From CAZTTG01 sp964615935 (GTDB lineage Bacteria; Planctomycetota; UBA1135; GCA-002686595): a DNA stretch of 64,000 nucleotides. Position numbers and translations under genes: made by a program. The notes beneath the pieces are model-generated. The model was not told the origin of the DNA, made no database searches, and worked only from the letters and a program-made list of their open reading frames with translations. Below are positions 54,263-62,297 of this stretch, one piece after another (position 1 is the stretch's first letter; each line of letters starts with the position of its first letter). Location of the stretch: positions 14,457 to 78,456 of the forward strand of contig CAZTTG010000017.1 in assembly GCA_964615935.1 (NCBI GenBank), given 5' to 3'.

Positions 54263-56251
54263 TCACAGCAGGTTCTTCAGGTAGTTACGGGAGAGGGTGC
54301 GGTCGTTGCGCGAGCGCACGGTGATCCCCTTGCCGTCGAGGAAGTCGAGGATCGCCAGGGCGTACTTGCGGGTGGAGCCGATGTGGTGCTTGAAGTCGGC
54401 CGAGTCGAGGACTCCCCGCTCCTGGATCGTCGAGACCACCGTCTCCTGCGCCTTCTTCATGCAGTCCCGGGTCAGCACCACGTTCTTGGCGATCCGCATC
54501 AGCGCTCCTCGGGCGCACAGCAGCTCCAGCAGCCGCTCGATCTCGGCCGGGGGCGCCCCCGTCATCTCCGGGAGCTGATCCGGACGGGGGGACTGGTAGC
54601 CGGTCCGCTCGTAGATCGAGAGGATCTGCTCCAGCCGCTCCTGGTCGGCGTCGCCCAGCTCGCTGACCGCGGCCTCCAGCACCAGCCGGTCGCCGCGCCG
54701 CGTGATGAGCTGCCGCGCCTGGAGGTCCTCCTGGACGCGATTCCACAGGGCGGACGGCCAGTCGATGCCCTGGCGCAGGTCGTTGAGCGACAGGCTCAGG
54801 TTGCTGGAGGCGGAGGTGGCCTCCTCCACGCGGGCGGCGGCCTCGGCCAGGCGGGCCTGGTAGCTCTCGGAGTGGATATACAGGTCCGCTCCCAGCTCCA
54901 GCACCGCTCCCGAGCCGGTCAGGCGCGCGAGGCGCTCCGCCACCACCTCCTCCAGCAGCAGGGTGCCCTGGCCGATGCGGGCGCTCGTGGCCCCGGCCGC
55001 CCCCTCGGTGCGCAGGAAGTACTCGATCTCCCGATCGCGCCGCTCGGGGCCGTCCGGCGCCACTCCGGCGAAGGAGTCCACGAAGGCCTGGAGCTGGCCG
55101 AGGATCTGCCTCCGCCGCGGCTTGCCGGTCGAGTGCGAGGTCCCGATGATCTCGCCCCCCGCCACGGTCATCGCCGGAGAAGGACGCCGCAGGATGAACT
55201 TGTCGTGGACCGCGGCCGGCACGGGCCGGCTCAGCACGATGCTGGCCAGGCCGGTCGAGCCCCCCGCCAGGGTCTTCTCCTCCAGGAGGTAGAGCTTGCC
55301 CTTCTGCTCGCTGGTGCCGGTGTGGAAGACCACCTGCTCGGCGTTACGCAGGGGCTCGCCGAGCCCCGCGACGACCTTCAGGCCCAGGTGCAGGGACTCC
55401 CAGCTCTCGAGGTAGCCCGGCCGGCACAGGACCTGCCCGCGCTCGGGCGGCGACTTGGCGAACTCCGGGACGTTCATCGCCAGGCACTGCCCGAAGCCGC
55501 CCTCGGAGGCGCTCCGAAGGAAGCGCTGCAGGCCGCGCACCTTGCCCTTCTGGCCGCCGGGGACGAGCTCCACCTGCTGGCCCAGCTCCACCGCCCCGTC
55601 GATCGGGACGCCGGTGACCACCACCCCGAAGCCCTCGCGGCTGAAGACGTTGAGGATGGGCATGCGGAAGACGCCGTCCGAGCGCCGCTTGCTCACCCCC
55701 TGGATCTCCTCGACCAGGACGTCGTAGAACTCGAAGAAGCCCTCGAAGGTCTCCGAGGACACCGGGCAGATGCGCGCCCCCTCCATGAAGGTGCCCACCA
55801 GGAAGCTGCGGATCTCCTCGCTCACGGTCTGGACGCGCTCGGGCGAGACCAGGTCGATCTTGGTGAGCGCCACCAGGCCGTGGCGGACCCCGACCAGCTC
55901 CATGATCTGGAGGTGCTCGACGGTCTGGGGCATCACCCCGTCGTCGGCGGCGATGATCAGGACCGCCACGTCGATGCCCGAGACGCCGGCCACCATGTTG
56001 CGCACGAACTTCTCGTGCCCGGGCACGTCGACGATGCCCACGGCCACCTCGCCGCGCAGGAGGCAGGGGGCGAAGCCCAGCTCGATGGTCAGCCCGCGCT
56101 CCTTCTCCTCCCTCAGGCGGTCGGTCTCACAGCCGGTCAGGAGCCTGACCAAGCGCGTCTTGCCGTGATCCACGTGGCCGGCGGTGCAGACCATCATGAT
56201 CACGTCGGGATCGGTCCGGGCCCGGACGAAGCCCGGGGGGCGATGGCTCAT
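54263..56251 (-). CDS. selB: selenocysteine-specific elongation factor SelB
   Basis: 662 residues. GTPase motifs: GHVDHGKT (G1), DVPGHEKFVRNM (G3) and TKIDL (G4). An EF-Tu-like domain 2/3 follows, then C-terminal winged helices (about 430-660) that bind the SECIS hairpin in the mRNA. Start at 56251 with GAGGTGAG just before it; the Met pair at about residue 19 (MMVCTAGH) is an alternative. SelB carries Sec-tRNA to in-frame UGA codons that have a SECIS element, such as those proposed at 59557, 60176 and 62298. Confidence 0.95.
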   Translation of the reverse strand: MSHRPPGFVRARTDPDVIMMVCTAGHVDHGKTRLVRLLTGCETDRLREEKERGLTIELGFAPCLLRGEVAVGIVDVPGHEKFVRNMVAGVSGIDVAVLIIAADDGVMPQTVEHLQIMELVGVRHGLVALTKIDLVSPERVQTVSEEIRSFLVGTFMEGARICPVSSETFEGFFEFYDVLVEEIQGVSKRRSDGVFRMPILNVFSREGFGVVVTGVPIDGAVELGQQVELVPGGQKGKVRGLQRFLRSASEGGFGQCLAMNVPEFAKSPPERGQVLCRPGYLESWESLHLGLKVVAGLGEPLRNAEQVVFHTGTSEQKGKLYLLEEKTLAGGSTGLASIVLSRPVPAAVHDKFILRRPSPAMTVAGGEIIGTSHSTGKPRRRQILGQLQAFVDSFAGVAPDGPERRDREIEYFLRTEGAAGATSARIGQGTLLLEEVVAERLARLTGSGAVLELGADLYIHSESYQARLAEAAARVEEATSASSNLSLSLNDLRQGIDWPSALWNRVQEDLQARQLITRRGDRLVLEAAVSELGDADQERLEQILSIYERTGYQSPRPDQLPEMTGAPPAEIERLLELLCARGALMRIAKNVVLTRDCMKKAQETVVSTIQERGVLDSADFKHHIGSTRKYALAILDFLDGKGITVRSRNDRTLSRNYLKNLL

Positions 56252-56291
56252 GATCTCACCTCGACGTGCATTGCCTCCGGGTCGGAGCCGC

Positions 56292-57911
56292 TCAGATCCC
56301 GAGCTCCCGACACGCCTCCCGATAGAACATCAGGGCCGGACAGCCACCGAACTCGACCGCCAGGTCGGCGGCCTCGTCGATCTCCGCCCGGGAGATCCCC
56401 ATGGCCAGGGCCCCCTCGAGGTGGTTGCCCAGGCAGGTTTCGCAGCGCAGGGCGATGGAGAGGGCCACGGCCATCAGCTTCTTGGCGCGCGCGTCGATCG
56501 CCCCCGGCTGGTTGGCCTTCTTCATGAAGGCCACGAAGAGGTCGCCGACGCGCTGGCCGTCCTCCGGCCCGAGATCCGGCGGCGAGTCGCAGCAGGCCGC
56601 CTCCGCGGAGTGGGCGGCCGCAGCCGGGCTCGGCGCCGCCGGGCGGGGTGCAGGGGGCTCGGGGCGCGCGAGCACCGCCCCGCTCGCCGCGGAGCTCCGC
56701 GGCCGCGGGTTGGAGACCACCACGCGGCTCGCGTGCTCGCCGTCTCCGGCCTCGACCACGCGGCCGATGACGGCGGTGCTCGGGTGGCCGCGATCGTGCA
56801 TGGCCTGGACCAAGCCGGCGGCGGCCTCCTCCTCCAGGGCGATCAGGAGCCCCCCCGAGGTCTGGGGGTCGTAGAGGATGGGCAGGTCGCGCTCGGCGGC
56901 GGGCTCGGCCGCCTCGACCCAGGCCATGGAGTACTCCCGGTTGCGCTCGATGGCTCCGCCCAGGATCTCGTGCTCCAGGCACTCGTCCACGGCGGAGAAG
57001 ACCGGCAGGGCCGACAGGTCGATCTCGGCCCGCGCCCCGCTCCCCCGCATCATCTCCACCAGGTGCCCCGCCAGCCCGAAGCCGGTGACGTCGGTGCAGG
57101 CGTGGGCGCCGCGCTCCACCATCAGCTCGGCGGCGTCCTTGTTCAGCTCGGCCATGGCCGCGCCCACCTCGGCCAGGCAGTCCGCGCTGATCCGACCGAT
57201 CTGGGCCCCGAAGGCCACCATCCCGGTGCCCAGGGGCTTGGTGAGCACCAGCGCGTCGCCGGCTCGAGCGCGGTCGCGCTCCACCGCGGCCCCGGAGTCG
57301 ATCAGGCCGGTGACGGCGAAGCCGCACTTGATCTCCTGGTCGTTGATGCTGTGCCCGCCGATGAGGCTGCACCCGGCCTCCTGGAGCTTCTCGATTCCGC
57401 CCTGGAGCATCTCCTGCATGAAGCGGCCGTCCAGCTCGTCGATGGGGAAGCCCACGATGGACAGCGCCGTGAGGGGACGGGCGCCCATGGCGTAGACGTC
57501 GCTGACCGAGTTGGCGGCGGCGATCTGACCGAAGAGGCGGGCGTCGTCCACGCAGGGGGTGAAGACGTCCACCGTCTGCACCAGCGCCCAGCGATCGTCG
57601 ATGCGGTAGACGCCGGCGTCGTCCCCGGCGGCGGCGCCCAGGAGCACGTTGGGATCGGTGACCGGGGGCAGCACGCTCAGGATGCGGTGGAGGTCCGCCT
57701 GGCCGATCTTGGAGGCGCAGCCGGCCTTGCGCACGTGCTGCGTCAGGGCCACCGCCTCGGAGCGCACCGGCATGCGCTCGCCGGCGCAGGGGCACACGTT
57801 GTGCTGCTCGAAGACCCCGCAGGGACAGCCCTCCTGGGGATTGCAGATGCAGTGGCCCAGCTTCCGCGAGCGGGCCATGACCACCTTGCGGCGCTCGATG
57901 TTCACGGTCAC
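56292..57911 (-). CDS. selD: selenide, water dikinase fused to a CMD/AhpD-like domain
   Basis: 539 residues from GTG 57911 (GTGA overlap with selA); ATG 57878 is an alternative. Three parts: a Cys-rich N-terminus (HCICNPQEGCPCGV, NVCPCAGER, about 20-48); a SelD core (about 55-390) with the active Cys in KAGCASKIG (the second Cys of the usual GCGCK is Ser), GDDAGVYRID, TDVTGFGLAGHL and LYDPQTSGG; an Ala/Pro linker; and a C-terminal carboxymuconolactone-decarboxylase/AhpD-like domain (about 440-539) with the CxxC motif RCETCLGNHL. SelD makes selenophosphate from selenide and ATP. The Cys-rich head and CxxC domain may deliver or reduce selenium; that is inference. No Sec codon is in this gene. 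Confidence 0.93.
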   Translation of the reverse strand: MTVNIERRKVVMARSRKLGHCICNPQEGCPCGVFEQHNVCPCAGERMPVRSEAVALTQHVRKAGCASKIGQADLHRILSVLPPVTDPNVLLGAAAGDDAGVYRIDDRWALVQTVDVFTPCVDDARLFGQIAAANSVSDVYAMGARPLTALSIVGFPIDELDGRFMQEMLQGGIEKLQEAGCSLIGGHSINDQEIKCGFAVTGLIDSGAAVERDRARAGDALVLTKPLGTGMVAFGAQIGRISADCLAEVGAAMAELNKDAAELMVERGAHACTDVTGFGLAGHLVEMMRGSGARAEIDLSALPVFSAVDECLEHEILGGAIERNREYSMAWVEAAEPAAERDLPILYDPQTSGGLLIALEEEAAAGLVQAMHDRGHPSTAVIGRVVEAGDGEHASRVVVSNPRPRSSAASGAVLARPEPPAPRPAAPSPAAAAHSAEAACCDSPPDLGPEDGQRVGDLFVAFMKKANQPGAIDARAKKLMAVALSIALRCETCLGNHLEGALAMGISRAEIDEAADLAVEFGGCPALMFYREACRELGI

Positions 57912-59326
57912 GAGCCGGTCCTCTCGGCGATGGCTCGCAGCGCCCGGCAGACGATCTCCTCCTCCCCCTCCAGGAGCGTGCGCAGGTCGATGACCACCTC
58001 CCCCTCGCTGATCCGGGCGATGATGGGCGGCTCGTTCTGGCGCAGGAGGTGGTTGAGGCGGTCCACCGAGAGCGCCGAGCTCTTCAGCGCCAGCACGCGG
58101 GTCGGCAGCGGGACGGCGGGCATGGAGCCGCCGCCGGTGGCGCTGACGTCCTCCTTGATCCGCACGTCGAGCGGCAGGTCCTCGGCCTCGAGCCGCCTCA
58201 TGAGCGCCGCCGCCCGCTGCTCCAGCTCCTCCTCCGGGAGCGCGAGCATGCGCAGGGTGGGGTTCTCCTCGAAGAGGGTGTCCGGGTCGAGGAACACGCG
58301 CAGGCTCTGCTCCAGCGCCGTGTCGGTGAGCTTGCACACCCGCATCATGCGCGTGAGCGGGTGCTTCTTGATCCGCGCGATGAGGTCGGCGCGGCCGACG
58401 ATGATGCCCGACTGGGGCCCGCCGATCAGCTTGTCGCCGGAGAAGCACACCAGGTCGGCCCCGGCGGAGAGGCTCTCCTGCACGGTGAGCTCCTTGGGCA
58501 GGCCCAGCTTCTCGGTGTCGATCAGGGCCCCGCAGCCGATGTCGTCGATCACCAGCACCGGCTGCTTCTGCTTGAGGGAGACCAGCTCCGCTACCGCCAC
58601 CTCCTTGCTGAAGCCGATGACCCGGTAGTTGCTGGGGTTGGCCCGCAGGATGGCGCCGGTGTTCTCGGAGAGGGCCCGCTCGTAGTCGTACAAGTGCGTG
58701 CGGTTGGTGGTGCCCACCTGCACGATGGTGGCGCCGCTCTCGCGGATGCAGTCCGGCAGGCGGAAGGAGCCGCCGATCTCGATGAGCTGTCCCAGCGAGA
58801 CGATGACCTCCCGGTCCTTGCACAGGGCGGTCAGGATCAGGAGGGTGGCGGCGGCGTTGTTGTTGACCACCATGGCCGCCTCCGCTCCGGTGAGCCGTAC
58901 CAGGAGCTGCTCGGTCGAGAAGCTGCGCTTGCCGCGCTTGCCGCTCTGCAGGTCGACCTGCATGTTGCAGCAGCGATCGAGCTGGCCCAGGGCTTGCGCC
59001 GCCCGCCGCGGGAGCACCGCGCGGCCCATGCCGGTGTGCAGGATGACGCCGGTGGCGTTGACCACCGGCCGCATGCGCTCGCCTTCCTGCAGGTGCACCA
59101 GCGACTCCACCCGGCCGACGATCTCGTCGGCGCTCGGCGTCGCGTCGCCGGGGCCGAGGTTCTGCCTGTACCAGTCCAGCGCCTCCTGCACCGCCTCCAG
59201 GACCACCGGGCGGGAGTGCTCGAGGATCAGGGCCACAACCCGCGGCTCCTCGATGAGCGCGTAGACCGGAGTCAGCCGTCCCCGGGGATCGTCCGCATCG
59301 CCGCTAGGGGTGGAGTCGTTCTGCAT
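57908..59326 (-). CDS. selA: L-seryl-tRNA(Sec) selenium transferase
   Basis: 472 residues, full length. PLP-dependent conversion of Ser-tRNA(Sec) to Sec-tRNA(Sec). 'RPVVNATGVILHTGMGRAVL', 'LGQLIEIGGSFRLPDC', 'GTTNRTHLYDYERAL', 'VIDDIGCGALID' and the PLP Lys in CFSGDKLIGGPQSGI are all present. It lies 13 bp downstream of the selC tRNA and overlaps selD by 4 bp, so selC-selA-selD(-selB) is one unit. Confidence 0.96.
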   Translation of the reverse strand: MQNDSTPSGDADDPRGRLTPVYALIEEPRVVALILEHSRPVVLEAVQEALDWYRQNLGPGDATPSADEIVGRVESLVHLQEGERMRPVVNATGVILHTGMGRAVLPRRAAQALGQLDRCCNMQVDLQSGKRGKRSFSTEQLLVRLTGAEAAMVVNNNAAATLLILTALCKDREVIVSLGQLIEIGGSFRLPDCIRESGATIVQVGTTNRTHLYDYERALSENTGAILRANPSNYRVIGFSKEVAVAELVSLKQKQPVLVIDDIGCGALIDTEKLGLPKELTVQESLSAGADLVCFSGDKLIGGPQSGIIVGRADLIARIKKHPLTRMMRVCKLTDTALEQSLRVFLDPDTLFEENPTLRMLALPEEELEQRAAALMRRLEAEDLPLDVRIKEDVSATGGGSMPAVPLPTRVLALKSSALSVDRLNHLLRQNEPPIIARISEGEVVIDLRTLLEGEEEIVCRALRAIAERTGS

Positions 59327-59338
59327 GGTTCAGAATAA

Positions 59339-59432
59339 TGGCGGAGGTGAATGGGAGTCGAACCCACCTACCGTCGTGAGACGATACAACGGCTTTGAAG
59401 GCCGCGGGGGCCGCCAGGCCCCTTTCACCTCC
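59339..59432 (-). tRNA. selC: tRNA-Sec (anticodon UCA)
   Basis: Read on the minus strand, 94 nt including an encoded CCA. The acceptor stem is 8 bp (GGAGGTGA with TCACCTCC), followed by discriminator G and CCA. It has the 6-bp D stem with a 4-nt loop (GGGGCC-TGGC-GGCCCC), an anticodon loop CTTCAAA with TCA, a long variable arm (CGTC-TCAC-GACG) and a T loop TTCGACT. The extra-long acceptor and D stems are diagnostic for selenocysteine tRNA. It precedes selA on the same strand. Confidence 0.97.
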
Positions 59433-59461
59433 GCATGTTCGCAAAGCGATCACCCGCGACC

Positions 59462-59490
59462 CTTGTACTCGTCCCGGTGGGAATCGTCAA
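59462..59490 (-). promoter_or_regulatory. promoter of the selC-selA-selD-selB unit
   Basis: On the minus strand TTGACG (59490-59485) and TACAAG (59467-59462) are 17 bp apart. Transcription would start about 20 nt before the tRNA 5' end, a good fit for a stable-RNA promoter. Confidence 0.65.
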
Positions 59491-59539
59491 GGAAAGCGGG
59501 GCTCGCGGGGGGCGGCGGCCCTTCGAGCGGGGCTCGCGC

Positions 59540-59554
59540 GCCCGGAATCCGGGC
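59540..59554 (-). terminator. hairpin directly after the 59557-60078 gene
   Basis: GCCCGGA (59540-59546) and TCCGGGC (59548-59554) are perfect complements with a 1-nt centre, starting 2 bp after the proposed true stop codon. No T-run follows, so it is a weak terminator candidate. Its place supports the extended reading frame ending at 59557. Confidence 0.35.
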
Positions 59555-59556
59555 GG

Positions 59557-60078
59557 TCAATCGCGGCGGATCGAGAACTGCCGGCTTGCGAGGATCCTGC
59601 CTTGGAGCTCCAGCGTGTCGTGAACCACGTGCACGTTGAAGGTTTCCTCGGAGCCGTCGAGCTCGATGCCCTCCGGTACTTCCCATGAGTACCTGCAGAT
59701 CCCCGCTCATCCGAATGGCATCACCCCCTCGGCGACCCTCTCGCTGTTCTCGTGGATGATGATCACCTTGGGATCCAGGGGGAGGGGCTGGCGGTAGCTG
59801 CGGCTGTTCCCGCTTGCGTCCTCGTAGGTCACCTCGCGCGACCACCGGCTGTCGGTGAGGCCGCGGATCATCACGTCCATCGCGGGATCGATCAGCACCG
59901 CCTCCTCGCAAACGACCGTCATGCTCGAGGCGAGCTTCTCCCCCACATCGCCAGCCTCGAAGCGCGAGATCTTCTCGAGCTCGACGGTGATCTCGCCGGC
60001 GGAATCCTGGAGGCCCGCGGGGGGAGCCGCGGGGCCCTGGAGCAGCAGGCCGGGCAGCAGCACCGCCATGCCGATCAT
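59557..60078 (-). CDS. putative selenoprotein, small exported member (TGA at 59709-59707 read as Sec)
   Basis: Proposed 173 residues. A signal-peptide-like start (MIGMAVLLPGLLLQGPAA), then a beta-rich domain ending 'NSERVAEGVMPFG'. Here a TGA (59709-59707) occurs, but the same frame stays open for 49 more codons that are clearly protein-like: A-G-I-C-R-Y-S-W-E-V-P-E-G..., ending ...FSIRRD and a TGA at 59559-59557. The segment aligns with the tails of the genes at 60176 and 62298: U-x-x-x-C, then aromatic/Ala-Ser/Thr-Trp. A hairpin fitting a bacterial SECIS follows the TGA. This protein is essentially only the C-terminal domain of its larger paralogues. If the TGA were a stop, the product would be 123 residues. 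Function unknown; a UX3C redox site is suggested. Confidence 0.72.
59675..59693 (-). promoter_or_regulatory. candidate bacterial SECIS hairpin of the 59557-60078 gene
   Basis: Starting 14 nt after the TGA, GGTACT pairs with AGTACC around the loop CATGGGA. AUGG occupies nt 21-24 after the UGA, the same place as in both paralogues. Distance (19 nt to the loop) and a G in the loop agree with known bacterial SECIS rules. Confidence 0.65.
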
Positions 60079-60112
60079 TGACGTCGTCTCCTCAGGGGCT
60101 TCAGACAGCAGC

Positions 60113-60153
60113 GGCACCACGCGGGCGGGATCACCCCGCCCCGGCGTGGTGCC
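60113..60153. other. large hairpin between the two leftward selenoprotein genes
   Basis: Outer arms GGCACCACGC (60113-60122) and GCGTGGTGCC (60144-60153) are perfect complements. Inside, GGCGGG and CCCGCC also pair around a short loop. It lies in the 97-bp gap between the stop at 60176 and the start at 60078. It could moderate read-through from the first to the second gene or protect mRNA ends. There is no T-run. Confidence 0.5.
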
Positions 60154-60175
60154 ACCGGCTCGATGAGAGGCTGGA

Positions 60176-61555
60176 TCAGCGCTTGATGTCGAACTCGTTC
60201 TTGTGATCCTCGTCGATCTCGAAGGGCCCGGTGTCCAGCTTGGCGATGGCGTTGTAGGTTCCGTTCTTGAGTTTGGACGATACTCTCCATGAGTATCCGC
60301 AGGTGCCGCCTCAGCCGTACTCGAAGTGGCCCTTCTTGACCTCCTTGCCGCGGTCGTTGCGGACCGATAGCGCGGGTAGCTTGACCTTCCTGCCGTTCTT
60401 GCGCAGGAATTTGTACTCCTCGCCCTGGCTGCCCTCGATCCGGAACTTGAGGGAGACCACGTAGCCGCTGCCCGAACGGCTCATCGTCGTGTCGATGACG
60501 ATCTTCAGGGGCGGGCCGATGGCGACCTCGGTCACCTGGCCCTCGTCGACGGTGAAGGCGGCCTTGCAGCTACCCGGCGAGCCCTCGAGCTCCCAGATGC
60601 CGCCCTTGCCCTTGAGGCGGAAGTTGGGGACCACGACCTTGTAGTCGCCCGCGGGGATGTCGACCTCGGTGTCCTGGCCGCCGCTGACGCACAGGACGTC
60701 GCCGCCCTCCGCCAGCTCCAGCAGGAAGCCGGGGCTGTCCACCTTGATCCTCCCCATGGGCACCTCGGCCTGGTTGATCTCCACCGTGGTGTTGTCGGGG
60801 AAGGAGACCTCGTAGTAGTGGCCGCCGAAGGGGATGTACTTGCCGACCGGCAGCGCCTCGACGTAGGCGTCCTCGGGCTTGGGGCTGCCACTCCCGAGCC
60901 AGATCCGGTCGCCCTTGGCCGCTGAGCCGGTCTTGCCGGCGGAGGCCTTCTCGCCGAAGACGCCGTTGCAGTTGGCGTCGAAGACCATCATGGTCTGCTT
61001 TTGGCCGTCCAGCTCGACCGTGCCCTGCATGGCGCTCAGCGCGGTCAGGTAGAGGGAGGCGTCCTCCGGCTCGCCGGCGCCGGGCGTCCCCCAGTTGACC
61101 GAGAAGCGCGCCTGCACGGGGAAGTCCTCGCTGTCGTCACCGGTCGGGATCTCGATCTCGAAGGGCTTGAAGGTCGTGTCCTCGTAGGTGCTTCCGCGGA
61201 GCTGCGGCTTGCCCGAGACGCGCTTGCCCTTGGCGAGGTCGCCCTTCCCGGTGATGTCCGCCCACAGGCTGTCGAAGCCCTTGCCGGGCCTCTTCTCGTC
61301 CACGCCGAAGGAGACCTCGATCCCCTCGTCGTCTCCGAAGGCGGAGGAGAAGCGCTGGGGGTTGCGGGACTTGTACTTGGGCTCCCGAAGCACTCCGCCC
61401 AGGGAGTCCTGTGCCCTCAGCTCCAGCTCGGGGAAGACCTCGACGTTCTTGCTGGTGACCTTGATCTTCTTGGGCTTCAGCTCGAAGCTGTCGGCGAACA
61501 GCGCCGGAGCCGTGACAAAGCCCATGAAGAACAGGACCAGGAGAGCTCGGATCAT
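60176..61555 (-). CDS. putative selenoprotein, large exported member (TGA at 60313-60311 read as Sec)
   Basis: Proposed 459 residues. Signal peptide MIRALLVLFFMGFVTAPALFA. The body is beta-rich with a calcium-loop-like FDANCNGVFGE (about 200) and aligns in outline with the protein at 62298. At residue 415, after KEVKKGHFEYG, an in-frame TGA occurs. The frame continues 44 codons (G-G-T-C-G-Y-S-W-R-V..., with KLDTGPFEIDEDHKNEFDIK near the end) to a TGA at 60178-60176. The tail aligns with the two paralogues (UX3C, then YSW; the GPFE stretch is shared with 62298). Strong promoter (61652-61680) and ribosome site GGAGG. With only the first part translated it would be 414 residues. Substrate or partner unknown. 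Confidence 0.75.
60279..60297 (-). promoter_or_regulatory. candidate bacterial SECIS hairpin of the 60176-61555 gene
   Basis: From nt 14 after the TGA, GATACTC (14-20) pairs perfectly with GAGTATC (26-32) around the loop ATGGA. Loop position and GG in the loop match the other two genes, while the stem sequence differs and remains fully paired. Confidence 0.7.
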
Positions 61556-61651
61556 CGCTCAACCTCCGTATGACGACCCCCACCTCCGCGGAGGCGGGAT
61601 CTGGAATCGGCGCTCATGCTGCCATCGCCGCCAGAGTTGACGGACGATTTA

Positions 61652-61680
61652 CCTATACCCCTATTATTCATGTCGGGCAA
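61652..61680 (-). promoter_or_regulatory. promoter of the leftward selenoprotein genes
   Basis: On the minus strand TTGCCC (61680-61675) and TATAGG (61657-61652) are 17 bp apart in an AT-rich patch. It should drive 61555-60176 and, through the hairpin-bearing gap, 60078-59557. Confidence 0.5.
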
Positions 61681-61776
61681 GGGCCCCCGTCGGCCTTACC
61701 CCGAACATACTGCTTCCCTCAAAGAACCCGATCCCGAGACCCGTGATCGGATCGAATTCCTCTATCCAGTAGGGAA

Positions 61777-61794
61777 TTGTAAGTGCCCTTACAA
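61777..61794. promoter_or_regulatory. 7-4-7 palindrome upstream of the small exported protein gene
   Basis: TTGTAAG (61777-61783) and CTTACAA (61788-61794) are exact complements around TGCC. Another inverted pair, AATTCC (61755-61760) and GGAATT (61773-61778), abuts it. It lies in the divergent control region 61556-61914 between the leftward and rightward selenoprotein-family genes. An operator role is likely, but the regulator is unknown. The rest of this 359-bp region holds no gene. Confidence 0.45.
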
Positions 61795-61914
61795 AAGGGA
61801 GTTACACTCGCTCTCCGGCCCCCCGGATGCACCCGGCCCCGCCTCCGGTGCCCACCGGCCGTCGGGCCGGGTCAGGTTGTCGCCTCCCCGACTCTCCATT
61901 AGCATGCTCGTGCG

Positions 61915-62190
61915 ATGCTCAGAGCCCCCTGGTTCACCAAGTCCGTCCCCTGGACCCTCCTCCTCGGCAGCCTGGCGATGGTCGTCGTCGGCGCCCGAGG
62001 ATCGCACGAGGTGTGCACGGTGGACGCCGAGGAGCTCGCCGAGGTCCTGGGCTTCGCGCCCTTCGAGACGATCAGCGATCGGCAGATGATCATCGACGCC
62101 ACCTTCGCGGGGGTCATCCGCAAGGGCGGCAAGCTGTACTCGACCTACGACCGCTCCCAACCGGCGGGCAAGCGCGCCTGCCCCACATGA
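61915..62190 (+). CDS. small exported hypothetical protein
   Basis: 91 residues. N-terminal hydrophobic segment (VPWTLLLGSLAMVVVGARGS), then a short polar domain: EVCTVDAEELAEVLGF, FETISDRQMIIDATF and GGKLYSTYDRSQPAGKRACPT, with one Cys at each end. I do not recognise the family. The frame stops at TGA CAG TAG, so this TGA is a true stop and no Sec extension exists here. No clear ribosome site is visible. It lies between the divergent selenoprotein-family genes and may be co-transcribed with 62298. Confidence 0.6.
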   Translation: MLRAPWFTKSVPWTLLLGSLAMVVVGARGSHEVCTVDAEELAEVLGFAPFETISDRQMIIDATFAGVIRKGGKLYSTYDRSQPAGKRACPT

Positions 62191-62244
62191 CAGTAGCTCC
62201 TCGCGGCGGCCAAGGCGGCCGCCCCCAGGAGACGAATCCGGAAA

Positions 62245-62279
62245 GGCGGCGTCGGGGTCGGTAGCCCCGGCGAGCCGCC
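62245..62279 (+). other. hairpin in the leader of the 62298 gene
   Basis: GGCGGC (62245-62250) with GCCGCC (62274-62279) and inner CGGGG (62253-62257) with CCCCG (62265-62269) form a stem just before the ribosome site of 62298. It may end the preceding small gene or act as a leader structure. No known riboswitch pattern was recognised. Confidence 0.35.
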
Positions 62280-62297
62280 CTGCAGGCAGGAACCGAT

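Noticed and set aside
57878..57911. selenocysteine in SelD itself
   Set aside because: The active-site position is encoded as Cys (KAGCASKIG) and there is no in-frame TGA.
62188..62196. Possible Sec TGA at the end of the small 61915-62190 gene
   Set aside because: The TGA is followed by CAG and then TAG, so no extension exists.
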